DNA of 64,000 nucleotides from Paenibacillus glycanilyticus (GCF_023715145.1 NZ_JAMBNP010000005.1:434001-498000), one strand, 5' to 3'. Shown: positions 53,870-63,601, counted from the stretch's first letter. Program-made: numbers and translations. Notes: generated from the sequence alone by a model not told the origin.

Positions 53870-54625
53870 TTAAAGCAAATGTCCGCCAGACACTTCAATG
53901 TCCTGGGCTGTAACCCAGCTGAAATCATCGGACAATAAGTTCACAATGACCTTCCCAATATCTTCGGGTTGGCCGATTCTGCCAAATACAGATTGCTCAG
54001 CCAGCGGCTTAATGAATTCAGGATGTTTATCGAATGCTCCATCACCAAAATTGCTGTGCGTAGGACCAGGAGAAACGGCATTAACCCGAATTTGGCGAGG
54101 GGCAAGTTCTTTGGCGATGTAGCGAGTCCAAGTTGAGAATGCTGCTTTTAACGATCCGTAGGCAGAGTAGCCTGGAAATGATTGGTTCTTTGATGAACTC
54201 GTAGTATTTACAATGGCTCCAGCATCCTCCATGAATCTGACAAGCTGTTGTGTTAAAAAAATCGGTCCTTTGAAGTTCGTATTAAGAATCTTGTCGAAAT
54301 ATTCTTCGCTCATCTCAGAGAACATCATTGGCCCGCCAATACCGCCATTATTAACTAAGTAATCAAAAGTCGTTCTGTTCCAAATTTCTTTGAGGCACTT
54401 TTTCACTTCTAGAACGAAACCCTCGAATGATGATAGTTGAGTGAGATCCAACTTCAGTGCTACTGCCCGAACTCCACTATTCTTCTCAATTTCCTTAACG
54501 ACAGCTTCCGCCCGGTCCTTATAGGAATTGTATGTGAGAATGACGCTAATTCCGCGCTGGCCAAGCCCAAGAGCCGTCGCCTTTCCAATGCCATTACTTC
54601 CGCCTGTTACAATTGCAATTTTCAT
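53870..54625 (-). CDS. Short-chain dehydrogenase/reductase
   Basis: This is a 251-residue classical SDR. The cofactor motif is TGGSNGIGKA (about 7-16), the NNAG-equivalent VNNGGIG, the catalytic Ser in NTTSSSKNQS, and the Tyr-x-x-x-Lys is YGSLK. The RVNAVSPGPTHSNFG block is standard for the C-terminal half. It oxidises or reduces an unknown alcohol/ketone using NAD(P). The start is ATG 54625 with AAAAAGGAGTGAAC before it; longer in-frame readings precede the ribosome site. It is divergent from an AraC regulator, a common pairing in which the regulator controls the oxidoreductase. Confidence 0.88.
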   Translation of the reverse strand: MKIAIVTGGSNGIGKATALGLGQRGISVILTYNSYKDRAEAVVKEIEKNSGVRAVALKLDLTQLSSFEGFVLEVKKCLKEIWNRTTFDYLVNNGGIGGPMMFSEMSEEYFDKILNTNFKGPIFLTQQLVRFMEDAGAIVNTTSSSKNQSFPGYSAYGSLKAAFSTWTRYIAKELAPRQIRVNAVSPGPTHSNFGDGAFDKHPEFIKPLAEQSVFGRIGQPEDIGKVIVNLLSDDFSWVTAQDIEVSGGHLL

Positions 54626-54842
54626 AAGTTCACTCCTTTTTTGTGTTCGATCTGGATTTAATATTAGTCGCATCTGCTGAGTTAATATAGATCTAATCAT
54701 GCCTTCTTATTGCCTAAAAACACCATAGACCCGTTCGAATAACCTCGATTATCCCTAATATTTATCATAAGAAGAGCCTAAAAGTGCCGAATCATTTCAG
54801 AGTGGTGTTGAGGAATAAGAAGTCGTGTAATAAAATAAATGT

Positions 54843-55730
54843 ATGAATAAAATCCTTGATGAAATTATTGATCTAATGAAAAGTGCAGGCACTCGACCAA
54901 TTGAAAGCGGAGTACCCGGGCTAAGTATGATTAAGGGAGACATTCCCGCACATCAGCTTGCAGCGCTCTACGAGCCGATGATTGGTTTTACGGTTCAAGG
55001 AACAAAGATTCTTTCCATCGGGGAGCGTTGCACTGACCTCAAAGGGCCATCCTATTACGTGTTACCGGTACATGTTCCTGCAACGGCGAGTGTACACCCA
55101 GATCATGAAGGCCGTCCTTACATGTCCCTTGGTCTTAGGTTAAATCAGGATGTTCTTCAGAGTTTATTAAGAGATCTGCCTGAGAATCTAATCCCAACTG
55201 CTTCCGAGCATTTCGCAGCTTGTGAAATAGACATTGAATTTATGGCGGCATGGCTGCGCTTATTGCGATTATCGAAGACACCAAAAGATATTCCAGCTCT
55301 TGCACCAGCTTATGAGCGCGAAATCCTTTATCGCGTTCTGATGGGACCACAAGGATGGAATCTGAGGCAATTTGGTCTGCAGGAAAGTAATTTATCTAAG
55401 ATTTCCCAGATTGTAAAATGGTTTCGCGCAAATTTTATGAAGCCAATAGACATTGGTGATCTGGCATCAAAATCTGGTATGGCTGTGAATACCTTTCACC
55501 GTCAGTTTAAAAGGGCAACCGGTTTAAGTCCTATTCAATTTCAAAAGCAATTAAGGCTTTTGGAGGCAAGAAACCTCATTGCATTTGAGGGCTATTCAGT
55601 AACCAGTGCCGCATTTCATGTTGGCTATCAAAGTCCTTCACAGTTTAATCGAGAGTACTCCCGCTTCTTCGGTTCATCTCCAGCCCGGGACACGGAGAAA
55701 CTAAGACGAATCGAAAGCACGAGGGATTAG
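54843..55730 (+). CDS. AraC-family regulator with AraC_N-type sensor domain
   Basis: In this 295-residue protein residues about 20-175 form the N-terminal sensor seen in YqhC-like regulators (LYEPMIGFTVQGTKILSIGER, YYVLPVHVPATASV). Residues about 190-290 hold two helix-turn-helix units (IGDLASKSGMAVNTFHRQFKRATG and VTSAAFHVGYQSPSQFNREYSRFFG). YqhC-type proteins respond to aldehydes and control a neighbouring reductase; the divergent SDR fits that pattern. The start is ATG 54843; no strong ribosome site is visible before it. The effector is inferred. Confidence 0.83.
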   Translation: MNKILDEIIDLMKSAGTRPIESGVPGLSMIKGDIPAHQLAALYEPMIGFTVQGTKILSIGERCTDLKGPSYYVLPVHVPATASVHPDHEGRPYMSLGLRLNQDVLQSLLRDLPENLIPTASEHFAACEIDIEFMAAWLRLLRLSKTPKDIPALAPAYEREILYRVLMGPQGWNLRQFGLQESNLSKISQIVKWFRANFMKPIDIGDLASKSGMAVNTFHRQFKRATGLSPIQFQKQLRLLEARNLIAFEGYSVTSAAFHVGYQSPSQFNREYSRFFGSSPARDTEKLRRIESTRD

Positions 55731-55903
55731 ATCATGGGGTCTTTTTTGTACAATTCGCACATGTAGATGGTGGGGGAAATAAAGATGTTTAACGAAGGTC
55801 CAACAAAATGTCCAAAAGTGAAAGAGAACGTAAATCATACAAATACAACATACTCATTATCAAAGAAATCAGTTGAATAGTTTTACCGGATGAAACTTAC
55901 GGA

Positions 55904-56998
55904 CTACTTTTGTTTGCAACTCGCGATCAGAGTCAGGAGCAGCAGCGGAACAAATCCAGCTGCACCAATCCATAACGGCCATTTGCTCGAGACGATATCG
56001 AACCATTGAATCTCGCTATCGAATATGACAACCGACAGGAACAAGGTGATAAGAGCAAGAGGGAATATCAGAAGCCGATCGTTCTGCAGGGCAAATAAAC
56101 GATTTAAAGTTAGATTCAAAACAAACAACACGACTGTCGCTTTCATGTAAGAACCGGCGATTAATGTCATGCCTATAACGGATTCTATTCGCTGAATAAT
56201 GTCCTGAAAGTCAATTAGACGCGCAACCATATATAAAGAATATTTGACATCGCCTGAGACCGGTCCGGCTACAAAAATGACACAAATCACGGATAAGATT
56301 AAAATGACGGTGTTGAGAAGTAATGCGATATACATCCATCGGTTTAAACTGTATTTTTTGCCCGGATTCTTCTTTGCGAACGGCAGCAGCATGGCAAACA
56401 GAAAAGATTCCGCGAACGGAAATCCAAACGAAAAGTAGGCACCGTGCAAAACCGGCTTAATGCCGTCCGGCATGATTGGTAATATATAGTCAGGATGATA
56501 ATTGGGTATCGAGAGCAGCAGCACGATAAATACGAAAAACAGCATAATCAAAATAAGGTTCGTGAACATGCGAACCATTACTTCAATGCCTGCCCGAACT
56601 GTAAAAGCAATGAGCGTGAAGGTGAAGGCGTTGAACACAAAGATTGGCGTTTTTTTCATCATCGTTGTGGTTAAGAATAATCCCATATCAAGCACGATTC
56701 CGGAAGCCATATGACACATAGTCAGGATGAGAGGGACCGATAATAATGCGGTCAACCAAGGTCCCACCATTTTCTTGGCATAATCAATATACGTAGAGCC
56801 CGGATATTTATTATGCAAATAAAGCATACAGGCCAAAGCAAAGAAACCAAAAGCGCTTGAAATGAGAAGAGACAGCCAAGCTCCGTTTTTTGCGAAGCCG
56901 ATGAGCGGACCTGGGATGTTGATAATAGCGGATCCGGTCATGAAGATAAAAAACAAGGTGGACATTTGCACGGGACTGACCGTTTCTTTTACATTCAT
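55904..56998 (-). CDS. Spore germination permease-like protein GerB
   Basis: This 364-residue membrane protein of the GerAB family has ten hydrophobic segments. GPLIGFAKNGAWLSLLISS and LYLHNKYPGSTYIDYAKKMVGPW are typical. GerAB proteins are amino acid/cation-type permease relatives that recognise the germinant in the spore inner membrane. I chose ATG 56998 (MNVKETVSPVQMSTLFF), with GGGGG seven bases before it; the longer reading adds 16 unlikely residues. It is the last gene of the ger operon. Confidence 0.87.
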   Translation of the reverse strand: MNVKETVSPVQMSTLFFIFMTGSAIINIPGPLIGFAKNGAWLSLLISSAFGFFALACMLYLHNKYPGSTYIDYAKKMVGPWLTALLSVPLILTMCHMASGIVLDMGLFLTTTMMKKTPIFVFNAFTFTLIAFTVRAGIEVMVRMFTNLILIMLFFVFIVLLLSIPNYHPDYILPIMPDGIKPVLHGAYFSFGFPFAESFLFAMLLPFAKKNPGKKYSLNRWMYIALLLNTVILILSVICVIFVAGPVSGDVKYSLYMVARLIDFQDIIQRIESVIGMTLIAGSYMKATVVLFVLNLTLNRLFALQNDRLLIFPLALITLFLSVVIFDSEIQWFDIVSSKWPLWIGAAGFVPLLLLTLIASCKQK

Positions 56999-57029
56999 AA
57001 CAAAACCCCCACACGATAGTTGAACCATA

Positions 57030-57272
57030 TCAGGACTTGGATTCAAAATAGGTTGTGATCATTTTCGCCGGCGCGGAAAAAATAAAATCGGCAACGTTAT
57101 GAAGATCCGGCCAATCTTTTCCTGCAGCATAATCAAGTCCCAGATAGATGGCTGCCGTGATGGAGATCCCGTAAACGGCACGCCCTCGCTTGTTGCTTTT
57201 TTTATAGTTAGGAGCGTCAAAGACGAGTACTACCGCGATGATCAGGATCACAATAGCGAGTCGAATTAACAT
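57030..57272 (-). CDS. Small one-pass membrane protein within the ger operon
   Basis: The 80-residue protein has an N-terminal hydrophobic helix (LIRLAIVILIIAVVLVFDAP) and a soluble tail with a second weakly hydrophobic stretch (AVYGISITAAIYLGLDYAAG). It begins 4 bases after the gerC stop, uses the GGAGAAG at the gerC end as ribosome site, and ends 31 bases before gerB. That places it in the operon as a fourth gene. It could be a GerD- or GerX-like accessory, but I do not recognise the family. Confidence 0.7.
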   Translation of the reverse strand: MLIRLAIVILIIAVVLVFDAPNYKKSNKRGRAVYGISITAAIYLGLDYAAGKDWPDLHNVADFIFSAPAKMITTYFESKS

Positions 57273-57276
57273 TCAT

Positions 57277-58449
57277 TCACTTCTCCTTATACTCGGAGTA
57301 TGGTTTTCCAACGTTGACGCCGGTATGAAGTAATTGAATCTCAACGTGGCACTCGAAAGTAGCAAGGTCGAAACGCTCGTCCCAATTCTCTCTCCAACGT
57401 TTCCATACTGCAGGATGCTTGGCGAATATTTTGTTGCCAATACCTATCGCGTCCAGCCGTTTGGTTTGTAGTTCATCTATTAAATCCAAAAATTCCTGTT
57501 CAACCGCTTTTCTAATTCTTTCTTTAAATGCGCTCTCATCTTCTCTAGTAACAATGGAGGAACAATGCATCTCGCTAACCGTTCCTGTAATTTTCGTATT
57601 GAACTTAACGGTCAGCGAATCTTTCTGAATAAAAGTCGCAGTCTTCGTCTTTGCCGAGAGGACTTCGAGACCGTCCTTCACTTTGTCGTTCCCTTTACCG
57701 CAAGGGATTTCAATACTGCCCTCCTTGAATTGATTGGTCAGCATCAAGAGCTGCTGAACTTTTGTCGGAGACAGGGAACTTACCTGCTTACCGCCTTTTA
57801 TAATAGAAATGCCCGAAGCTGAAAGCTCTTCGGTCTTTTTGGATAATTGAATGTAGGGGAGCAGGGCAATTCCGACCTCGCTGTGCAGTTGGATGCTTAG
57901 ATCCAGAAGACTCGAGTGAATGGACTTTGCCGAATAACGGGTTGCCGCAATCTCCAAGGACCGCAGCTGCTCACCGAGTGTTGATTCGATTATCGGTTTT
58001 ACTTTCAAATAGTCAGCGGCTTCTCCCTTTGTAGCAAGTACTAAAGCCGTCCCCCGCGGTTCATGATCTCTGGCGAAAAAATCCATGATATCCCCGATAT
58101 CCCGCTGCTGGAGAACTTTTTCATTGATTAGAATGACGCGCATATGATCCCACTTGGCTTTACGCCCGAAATGTAGCGAGATGTCCCTGATCGCTTCAAA
58201 AACCGTATAGGCCTCGGATTGAATCGTAAACGATCTTGGACCTGATTGTTTACCAGCTTCGCTGCCTTCGCTCCCCCCGGTTGGTTTGAAGAAAAGCGTG
58301 GTCAATTTCAGTTTGCCGGCTTTTGTTTTATCAAAAGCTACGGCCTGAACATAGCCGAACTCAACCAGCTCGGATTTATCCCAGCACCCGGTTAAAAGGA
58401 ACAGACAGAGGAGTATAATGGCTATTGAATGGATTGTTCTCATAATCAT
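57277..58449 (-). CDS. Spore germination lipoprotein GerC (Ger(x)C family)
   Basis: This is a 390-residue lipoprotein. The signal peptide ends in a lipobox, LLTGCWD, with the lipidated Cys at about 22. The ELVEFGYVQAVAFDKT block and the three-domain Ger(x)C plan follow, with a C-terminal FATFECHVEIQLLHTG. GerC anchors and assembles the germinant receptor with GerA and GerB in the spore inner membrane. GAGGAG lies just before the first of two in-frame start codons (58449 and 58443). It lies 29 bases after gerA. Confidence 0.9.
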   Translation of the reverse strand: MIMRTIHSIAIILLCLFLLTGCWDKSELVEFGYVQAVAFDKTKAGKLKLTTLFFKPTGGSEGSEAGKQSGPRSFTIQSEAYTVFEAIRDISLHFGRKAKWDHMRVILINEKVLQQRDIGDIMDFFARDHEPRGTALVLATKGEAADYLKVKPIIESTLGEQLRSLEIAATRYSAKSIHSSLLDLSIQLHSEVGIALLPYIQLSKKTEELSASGISIIKGGKQVSSLSPTKVQQLLMLTNQFKEGSIEIPCGKGNDKVKDGLEVLSAKTKTATFIQKDSLTVKFNTKITGTVSEMHCSSIVTREDESAFKERIRKAVEQEFLDLIDELQTKRLDAIGIGNKIFAKHPAVWKRWRENWDERFDLATFECHVEIQLLHTGVNVGKPYSEYKEK

Positions 58450-58478
58450 TTTTCTCCTCTACGGACGGTCTCGAATCG

Positions 58479-60035
58479 TTATGATTTCCGCTGTTTGTGC
58501 ATGTGCTTGTTCCGCGGCGACCGGAGAAGAGTCTTCAAAGGAGCGCGTATCCATACATCACGAAGCTCGCGTATGCGCAGCGGAGCGAACGTTGCCAAAT
58601 AAGGCTGCCCAAGGGATCTGAGAGACGTCAAATGCAAGTGAATAAACAGCAGCCCCATCATTAATCCGAAGCCGCCCAAAGTTCCGGATAATATCATTAA
58701 CGGAAAACGCAGTACCCTGAGCGCTACCCCGAGCGAATACTGAGGCATGGAAAAGGAAGCGATTCCTGTCAAAGCTACTATAATAATCATTATAGGCGAG
58801 GCAATTTTAGCTTGAATGGCAGCTTGTCCAATGACTAAAGCCCCAACAATACTAACAGCTGAGCCGACAGGTCGGGGGAGGCGTATACCAGCTTCACGCA
58901 GAAGCTCGAAGAAAAACTCCATTAACAAAGCTTCCACAAGTGCTGGAAACGGGATGCCTTCACGAGTTTCCAGAACAGCCATCAACAGTACGGTAGGGAT
59001 CAGCTCTGAGTGAAAGGTGCTCATTGCAATATAAATACTTGGTAGCGTAAGCGCCATGAAGAAAGCAATAATCCTAAGCTGCCGCAATAGAGTTGCCTCG
59101 ACCGTTCGGTAATAGTAATCCTCGCTTGTCGCAAAAAATTCGGCGAACAGACCGGGACAGATCATAATGGATGGCGAGCCTGAAACCATAACGATGATTT
59201 TGCCATCTAATACGGCGGCGATTCCCGTATCGGGCCTCTCCGTATAGCGATACTGCGGGAAAGGGGAATAGGTGCTGTCTTCTATTAATTCCTCAATAAA
59301 AGAGGTATCCAGTATTTCAACATCTTTTGTTGCTTCAAGTCGTTTTTTGAACTCTTTCAGCGTTTCTGGATTAACGGCGCCTTCTAAGTAGCCGAATGCG
59401 GCTGTAGTCTGGCAATCACCGCCCGTAGAAAACATCTCAATTTTAAAAAGGTGGTTTCTCAATCGAGTCCGAAGCAAACCAATGTTTTTCGTTAGATCCT
59501 CTGTGGTGCTGTCATGTGGACCACGTACTACAGGCTCTGTAATTGGCTCGTTTACCGCTCTCGATTCAACAGAAAAAGCGTTAAAGCTGAGAGCTTTATT
59601 CCACATGTCAAAAAAGATAACCACATGTCCGCTCATCATTTGTTTTACGGCATCGGTCAGTGCTTCTACGATTGAAACGCGGTTCGAGGTTACACCTCGG
59701 CTTTCAAAAAAATGCACGATATTCTCAGGTTCGATTGTATGAAATACCTCTGATTCTTGGGCGACAATATCCAGGAAAGCAGATCTTAAGAAAAGAACTT
59801 CCTTCTCTTCCACAATGGTGCTGCAATGAACTGAGAGTGCTTCATATTGATACGCGGCACCATACCGGGAGGGCTGCATGACAATGTCGTGACTATGTGA
59901 AAAAATCTTTTCCAATTCTTCTCGGGTACAGGACAAGCTTTGTGAAATCGATTTTTGAATGTCGCTTTCGGGCGTATCGCTAACAGGGGTATTTTTGATT
60001 TGCTTATTTTCCCCGGACCTGTTGTTAGACGTCAT
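58479..60035 (-). CDS. Spore germination receptor subunit GerA
   Basis: The 518-residue protein has a soluble N-terminal half (about 1-290) and a C-terminal half with about five membrane segments (LRIIAFFMALTLPSIYIAM, ALLMEFFFELLREAGIRLPRP, VGALVIGQAAIQAKIASPI). The FFDMWNKALSFN and GSPSIMICPGLFAEFF blocks are typical for the GerAA family. It forms the ion-channel-like core of the germinant receptor. AAAGGA precedes ATG 60035. It is the first gene of the operon and has a sigma-G-like promoter upstream. Confidence 0.9.
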   Translation of the reverse strand: MTSNNRSGENKQIKNTPVSDTPESDIQKSISQSLSCTREELEKIFSHSHDIVMQPSRYGAAYQYEALSVHCSTIVEEKEVLFLRSAFLDIVAQESEVFHTIEPENIVHFFESRGVTSNRVSIVEALTDAVKQMMSGHVVIFFDMWNKALSFNAFSVESRAVNEPITEPVVRGPHDSTTEDLTKNIGLLRTRLRNHLFKIEMFSTGGDCQTTAAFGYLEGAVNPETLKEFKKRLEATKDVEILDTSFIEELIEDSTYSPFPQYRYTERPDTGIAAVLDGKIIVMVSGSPSIMICPGLFAEFFATSEDYYYRTVEATLLRQLRIIAFFMALTLPSIYIAMSTFHSELIPTVLLMAVLETREGIPFPALVEALLMEFFFELLREAGIRLPRPVGSAVSIVGALVIGQAAIQAKIASPIMIIIVALTGIASFSMPQYSLGVALRVLRFPLMILSGTLGGFGLMMGLLFIHLHLTSLRSLGQPYLATFAPLRIRELRDVWIRAPLKTLLRSPRNKHMHKQRKS

Positions 60036-60067
60036 AGCTGTGTCCTTTCTTGAGGTAACCTAGGATA

Positions 60068-60097
60068 TATTGTTCCAATATCCGGTAAAGCTATTCA
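60068..60097 (-). promoter_or_regulatory. Sigma-G-like promoter of the ger operon
   Basis: On the minus strand TGAATA (60092-60097) matches the -35 perfectly, and AACAATA (60068-60074) matches five of seven -10 positions, with 17 bases between. Confidence 0.55.
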
Positions 60098-60256
60098 TTA
60101 TCATGAACTGCCCAATCGGCTCGAAACAGCGGAATTCATGATGTACTTGTCTATATGACGAGTCAGAATCAACAAACTGCAGCGGATTGGAGGATCTACT
60201 GCAGCTTTGTTGAAGTAAAGGGCAGCATTTCTATATGAAGAATAACAGAAGATGGA

Positions 60257-60619
60257 ATGGAGTTTGTCGGACCATATAATTTTAACTTTGTACAAGCAGT
60301 CAAAGAACTCAAGAAAATAGATAATATAAAAAATGACCCAACATTGAAAAGTTGGAACTCATTCGATGATGCTTGTTATTTTCTCTATAATGACGGGCAG
60401 TACAAAGTTGAAATTGAATTAAATGTTGGCACTCTATCTGAAAAGGCTGAGATGATATCTGTCATAACTAATTACTATAAAATAGAAGGAAGTGTAACTG
60501 AAGCAATACATATTTGCAAGGTGCTATGCAACTCCTTGAACTTAGATTGTTGGAGTATGAAACTTCGCAAGATTGTTGATTTGAATGATGCACAAGATGT
60601 AGAGAGAGAATACAATTAA
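60257..60619 (+). CDS. Small hypothetical protein, AT-rich
   Basis: The 120-residue soluble protein (MEFVGPYNFNFVQAVKELKK...) has no signal peptide and no motif I recognise; CNSLNLDCW carries two cysteines. Predicted as mixed alpha/beta from its pattern. The ribosome site is poor (AGAAGATGG), and base composition is much more AT-rich than neighbours, suggesting recent arrival. It is unlinked to the ger operon, which is divergent, and is 270 bases ahead of the ABC transporter. The gap after it (60620-60840) holds no gene. Confidence 0.55.
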   Translation: MEFVGPYNFNFVQAVKELKKIDNIKNDPTLKSWNSFDDACYFLYNDGQYKVEIELNVGTLSEKAEMISVITNYYKIEGSVTEAIHICKVLCNSLNLDCWSMKLRKIVDLNDAQDVEREYN

Positions 60620-60840
60620 TAACTTCAACAAACTAAGAAGTAAGTCTTAATTCATCATTGAACTACCATGAAAATTCATTGAAGTAACATTGTTTGCCGA
60701 CATCCAATTTCTTTGAAAGAGAAGACTTGTCAATATGGTGTTTGGATATACGAAAATACAGAAACATGAATGAAATTTTTTCTCAATCAGTAAGCTTCTG
60801 TATACGTTAAGGGATCACCTCTCATAATGATGAGATACTT

Positions 60841-60868
60841 TTGACATAATAACCTCAAAATGCATAAA
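60841..60868 (+). promoter_or_regulatory. Candidate promoter of the osmoprotectant transporter
   Basis: A perfect TTGACA (60841-60846) and CATAAA (60863-60868) are 16 bases apart. A CTCAT-aatg-ATGAG inverted repeat (60821-60834) lies just upstream and could be an operator. Confidence 0.5.
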
Positions 60869-60893
60869 GAAAGCGGAAACCGAGGTGCCTTCC

Positions 60894-62003
60894 TTGATAC
60901 AGTTCAATAATGTCGTGAAGAAATATAAAGACGGCGCTCCTGCCTTGAAAGGAATAAATCTAGAAATAAAAAAAGGAGAACTAGTTACGCTTATCGGCCC
61001 GAGCGGTTGTGGCAAAACAACAACCATGAAGATGATCAACCGTCTTGTTGAGCCCACTTCCGGCAGTATCCGAATTGATGGACAAGATATATCGAAAATA
61101 AACCCGATCGAGTTACGTCGAAACATTGGTTACGTTATTCAGAATATCGGTCTTTTTCCGCATATGAAGATAAAGGATAATGTTGAAATTGTCCCAAGAT
61201 TAAAAAAAATGGATAAGAATGCATATCAAAGCAGAACGAATGAGTTGATGGATTTGGTTGGGCTCGATCCGAGCCTGTACAAAAACCGTTATCCGGCGGA
61301 ATTAAGCGGGGGTCAACAGCAACGAATCGGAGTCATTCGCGCAATGGCTGCAGAACCTTCCATCATTTTAATGGATGAGCCATTCAGCGCACTCGATCCA
61401 ATCAGCAGAGAGCAACTGCAAGATGAACTTATCCGCTTGCAAGAGGAAGTAAGGAAAACGATTGTCTTTGTTTCCCACGATATGGACGAAGCGTTGAAAA
61501 TTGCTGATCGTATTGTTCTTATGCAAGAAGGAGAAATTATTCAAGCAGATACTCCAGAGTATATTATTAATCGGCCCAAAAACGATTTCGTCCGTACCTT
61601 TATCGGTGAAGATCGATTAAAACAGCCGGCAAAGCTGCTGGTCGAGCACGTGATGCTGTCTAATCCTGTAACTGTTGATCCGACAAGAGAATTGGTTCAC
61701 GGATTAGAGCTAATGAGAAACCACGATGTGAACAGGCTGCTTGTAATCGATAACGATCGAATTATAAAGGGTATGGTAACAAAGGAAATGCTAGAGGAGC
61801 AGTTTCGTCACGAAGAACTTGTCATTCAAGATATTATGAACACTAAAGTTGTGTCCGTCCCTGTCGGAACCGACATCGCAGAAGCCGTGGAGATGATGGA
61901 GCAACATGATATTCAAAACCTGCCAGTTATTAATTGTGATGGAAAACTGACCGGTTTGGTTACTAATTCTAGTTTAATTACTGCTTTATTAAAACAGCAA
62001 TGA
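60894..62003 (+). CDS. Glycine betaine/carnitine/choline ABC transporter ATP-binding protein (OpuCA type)
   Basis: The ATPase has about 369 residues: Walker A GPSGCGKTT, signature [14 protein letters not shown], Walker B IILMDEPFSALD and switch His in FVSHDMDEA. Residues about 245-369 form a CBS pair (LLVEHVMLSNPVTVDPTREL and IQDIMNTKVVSVPVGTDIAEAV), the OpuCA-type ionic-strength or nucleotide sensor. The start is probably TTG 60894 (MIQFNNVVKKY) with CCGAGGTG before it; GTG 60885 is an alternative. It lies 14 bases before the fused permease/binding-protein gene, so they form one operon for osmoprotectant uptake. Confidence 0.88.
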   Translation: MIQFNNVVKKYKDGAPALKGINLEIKKGELVTLIGPSGCGKTTTMKMINRLVEPTSGSIRIDGQDISKINPIELRRNIGYVIQNIGLFPHMKIKDNVEIVPRLKKMDKNAYQSRTNELMDLVGLDPSLYKNRYPAELSGGQQQRIGVIRAMAAEPSIILMDEPFSALDPISREQLQDELIRLQEEVRKTIVFVSHDMDEALKIADRIVLMQEGEIIQADTPEYIINRPKNDFVRTFIGEDRLKQPAKLLVEHVMLSNPVTVDPTRELVHGLELMRNHDVNRLLVIDNDRIIKGMVTKEMLEEQFRHEELVIQDIMNTKVVSVPVGTDIAEAVEMMEQHDIQNLPVINCDGKLTGLVTNSSLITALLKQQ

Positions 62004-62017
62004 TGCGGAGTTGAACC

Positions 62018-63577
62018 ATGAATCTATTGGAAATATTTACAAGTAGAAAAGAAGATATCCTTCGCGCGACTTTGGAACATATCCAGATTTCTTTAATTGC
62101 GCTGATCATTGCGATCGTTATTTCGATCCCTACCGGTCTGTTGCTGACTAGATTTCCTAAATTGGCTCCACCCGTAATCGGAGTGGCCTCTTTATTCCAG
62201 ACTATCCCTAGTTTAGCCTTACTGGGCTTCATGATTCCAATATTAGGGATCGGCGTAACACCGGCCATAGTAGCTTTAACAGTGTATGCCCTTCTTCCTA
62301 TACTCAGGAATACATATACAGGAGTCATGAACGTGGAAAAGCCGATCAAGGAAGCAGGAATCGGCATGGGCATGACCAGCTTGCAGGTAATGTTAAAAGT
62401 GGAGCTGCCACTAGCGCTGACTGTCATAATGGCAGGTATTCGCACAGCAACGGTTATGATCATTGGCGTCGCCACGCTCGCTTCACTAATTGGAGCAGGG
62501 GGGCTCGGAGACTTAATTTTTCGCGGAATCTCTACAGTCAATACAGATTTAATTTTGGCGGGTACGATTCCGGTAGCGTTAATTGCACTGTTGTTCGATT
62601 ACTTGTTGGGGCGGATGGGGAGGTGGATGACGCCTCGCGGACTGAGGAAACGATCAAGGAAACCAAAACTTATCAAGGGTTTGGAAATCGCGCTGGGATC
62701 TCTGTTGATAGTAGCATTGGTAGCTGGATCCATGATGCGTCTCGGGCAGACTGGTGGTGCCAGTACCGTAGTTGTTGGGGGGAAAGCTTTTACCGAACAG
62801 GATATTCTTGTCCATTTAATGTCATCTCTGATAGAAGCAAAGACTGATTTGAAGGTCATTCGCAAACCATATCTGGGAGGTTCGGCCGTTACCCACAACG
62901 CGCTTACCGGAGGGAATATAGATGTATATCCTGAATACACCGGAACGGGTTGGACGGAGATTCTGATGGAGAAACCAGTCGGTGGGAATCCCGAACTAAC
63001 GTATCAAAAAGTAAAGAAAGCCTACGAACAACAATTTAGTATTACTTGGCTGCAGCCTTTCGGCTTCAATAACACTTATACGTTGGCAATGAGGAGCGAC
63101 CATGCACAGAAGCTTGGCATAACTACGATTTCGGAATTGACTCGACTAGCTCCAAATCTTGTTTTTGGAGCAACGCAAGAATTTCTTGAGAGGCCAGACG
63201 GTTATAAAGGATTGCAAACTACATACGGAATAAAGTTCAAGGGGACGAAGGGATTGGATCCCGGAATAACGTATGCAGCTGTAAGAGATGGAAAGGTTGA
63301 CGTTAATGATGCATACTCCACTGATGGGCGTATTGCGGCATTCAATCTGAAGGTAATGGTGGACGATAAACAGTATTTCCCTCCCTACTATGCGGTTCCA
63401 ATCATTCGCGACGATACCTTGAAAGCTCATCCTGAGTTGGAGCAGACGTTAAATCAACTGGCAGGTAAGCTTGATGAAAAGGTCATGTCCCAATTAAATG
63501 CAAAGGTAGATCTGGAAGGCAAACAGGCGCGTGAAGTGGCTGAAAATTGGTTGAAATCAGTGGGGTTAATACAATGA
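62018..63577 (+). CDS. Fused osmoprotectant ABC permease and substrate-binding protein
   Basis: In this 519-residue protein residues about 1-215 are an OpuCB/CD-type permease (six segments; the EAA loop reads EAGIGMGMTSLQVMLKVELPLAL). A further membrane segment (about 225-245) leads to a substrate-binding domain of the OpuCC/ProX-like type (about 250-519: VVVGGKAFTEQDILVHLM, LTGGNIDVYPEYTGTGW, PNLVFGATQEFLERPDGY). In B. subtilis these are separate proteins; the fusion keeps the binding domain tethered outside. The start is ATG 62018, 14 bases after the ATPase gene. Substrates are probably betaine, choline or carnitine. Confidence 0.88.
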   Translation: MNLLEIFTSRKEDILRATLEHIQISLIALIIAIVISIPTGLLLTRFPKLAPPVIGVASLFQTIPSLALLGFMIPILGIGVTPAIVALTVYALLPILRNTYTGVMNVEKPIKEAGIGMGMTSLQVMLKVELPLALTVIMAGIRTATVMIIGVATLASLIGAGGLGDLIFRGISTVNTDLILAGTIPVALIALLFDYLLGRMGRWMTPRGLRKRSRKPKLIKGLEIALGSLLIVALVAGSMMRLGQTGGASTVVVGGKAFTEQDILVHLMSSLIEAKTDLKVIRKPYLGGSAVTHNALTGGNIDVYPEYTGTGWTEILMEKPVGGNPELTYQKVKKAYEQQFSITWLQPFGFNNTYTLAMRSDHAQKLGITTISELTRLAPNLVFGATQEFLERPDGYKGLQTTYGIKFKGTKGLDPGITYAAVRDGKVDVNDAYSTDGRIAAFNLKVMVDDKQYFPPYYAVPIIRDDTLKAHPELEQTLNQLAGKLDEKVMSQLNAKVDLEGKQAREVAENWLKSVGLIQ

Positions 63578-63601
63578 TTTGTAAATCGCAATATCGTAAA
63601 G

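Noticed and set aside
60101..60295. Minus-strand frame of 64 codons upstream of gerA
   Set aside because: Overlaps the sigma-G-like promoter area and the opposite small gene; no ribosome site or motif.
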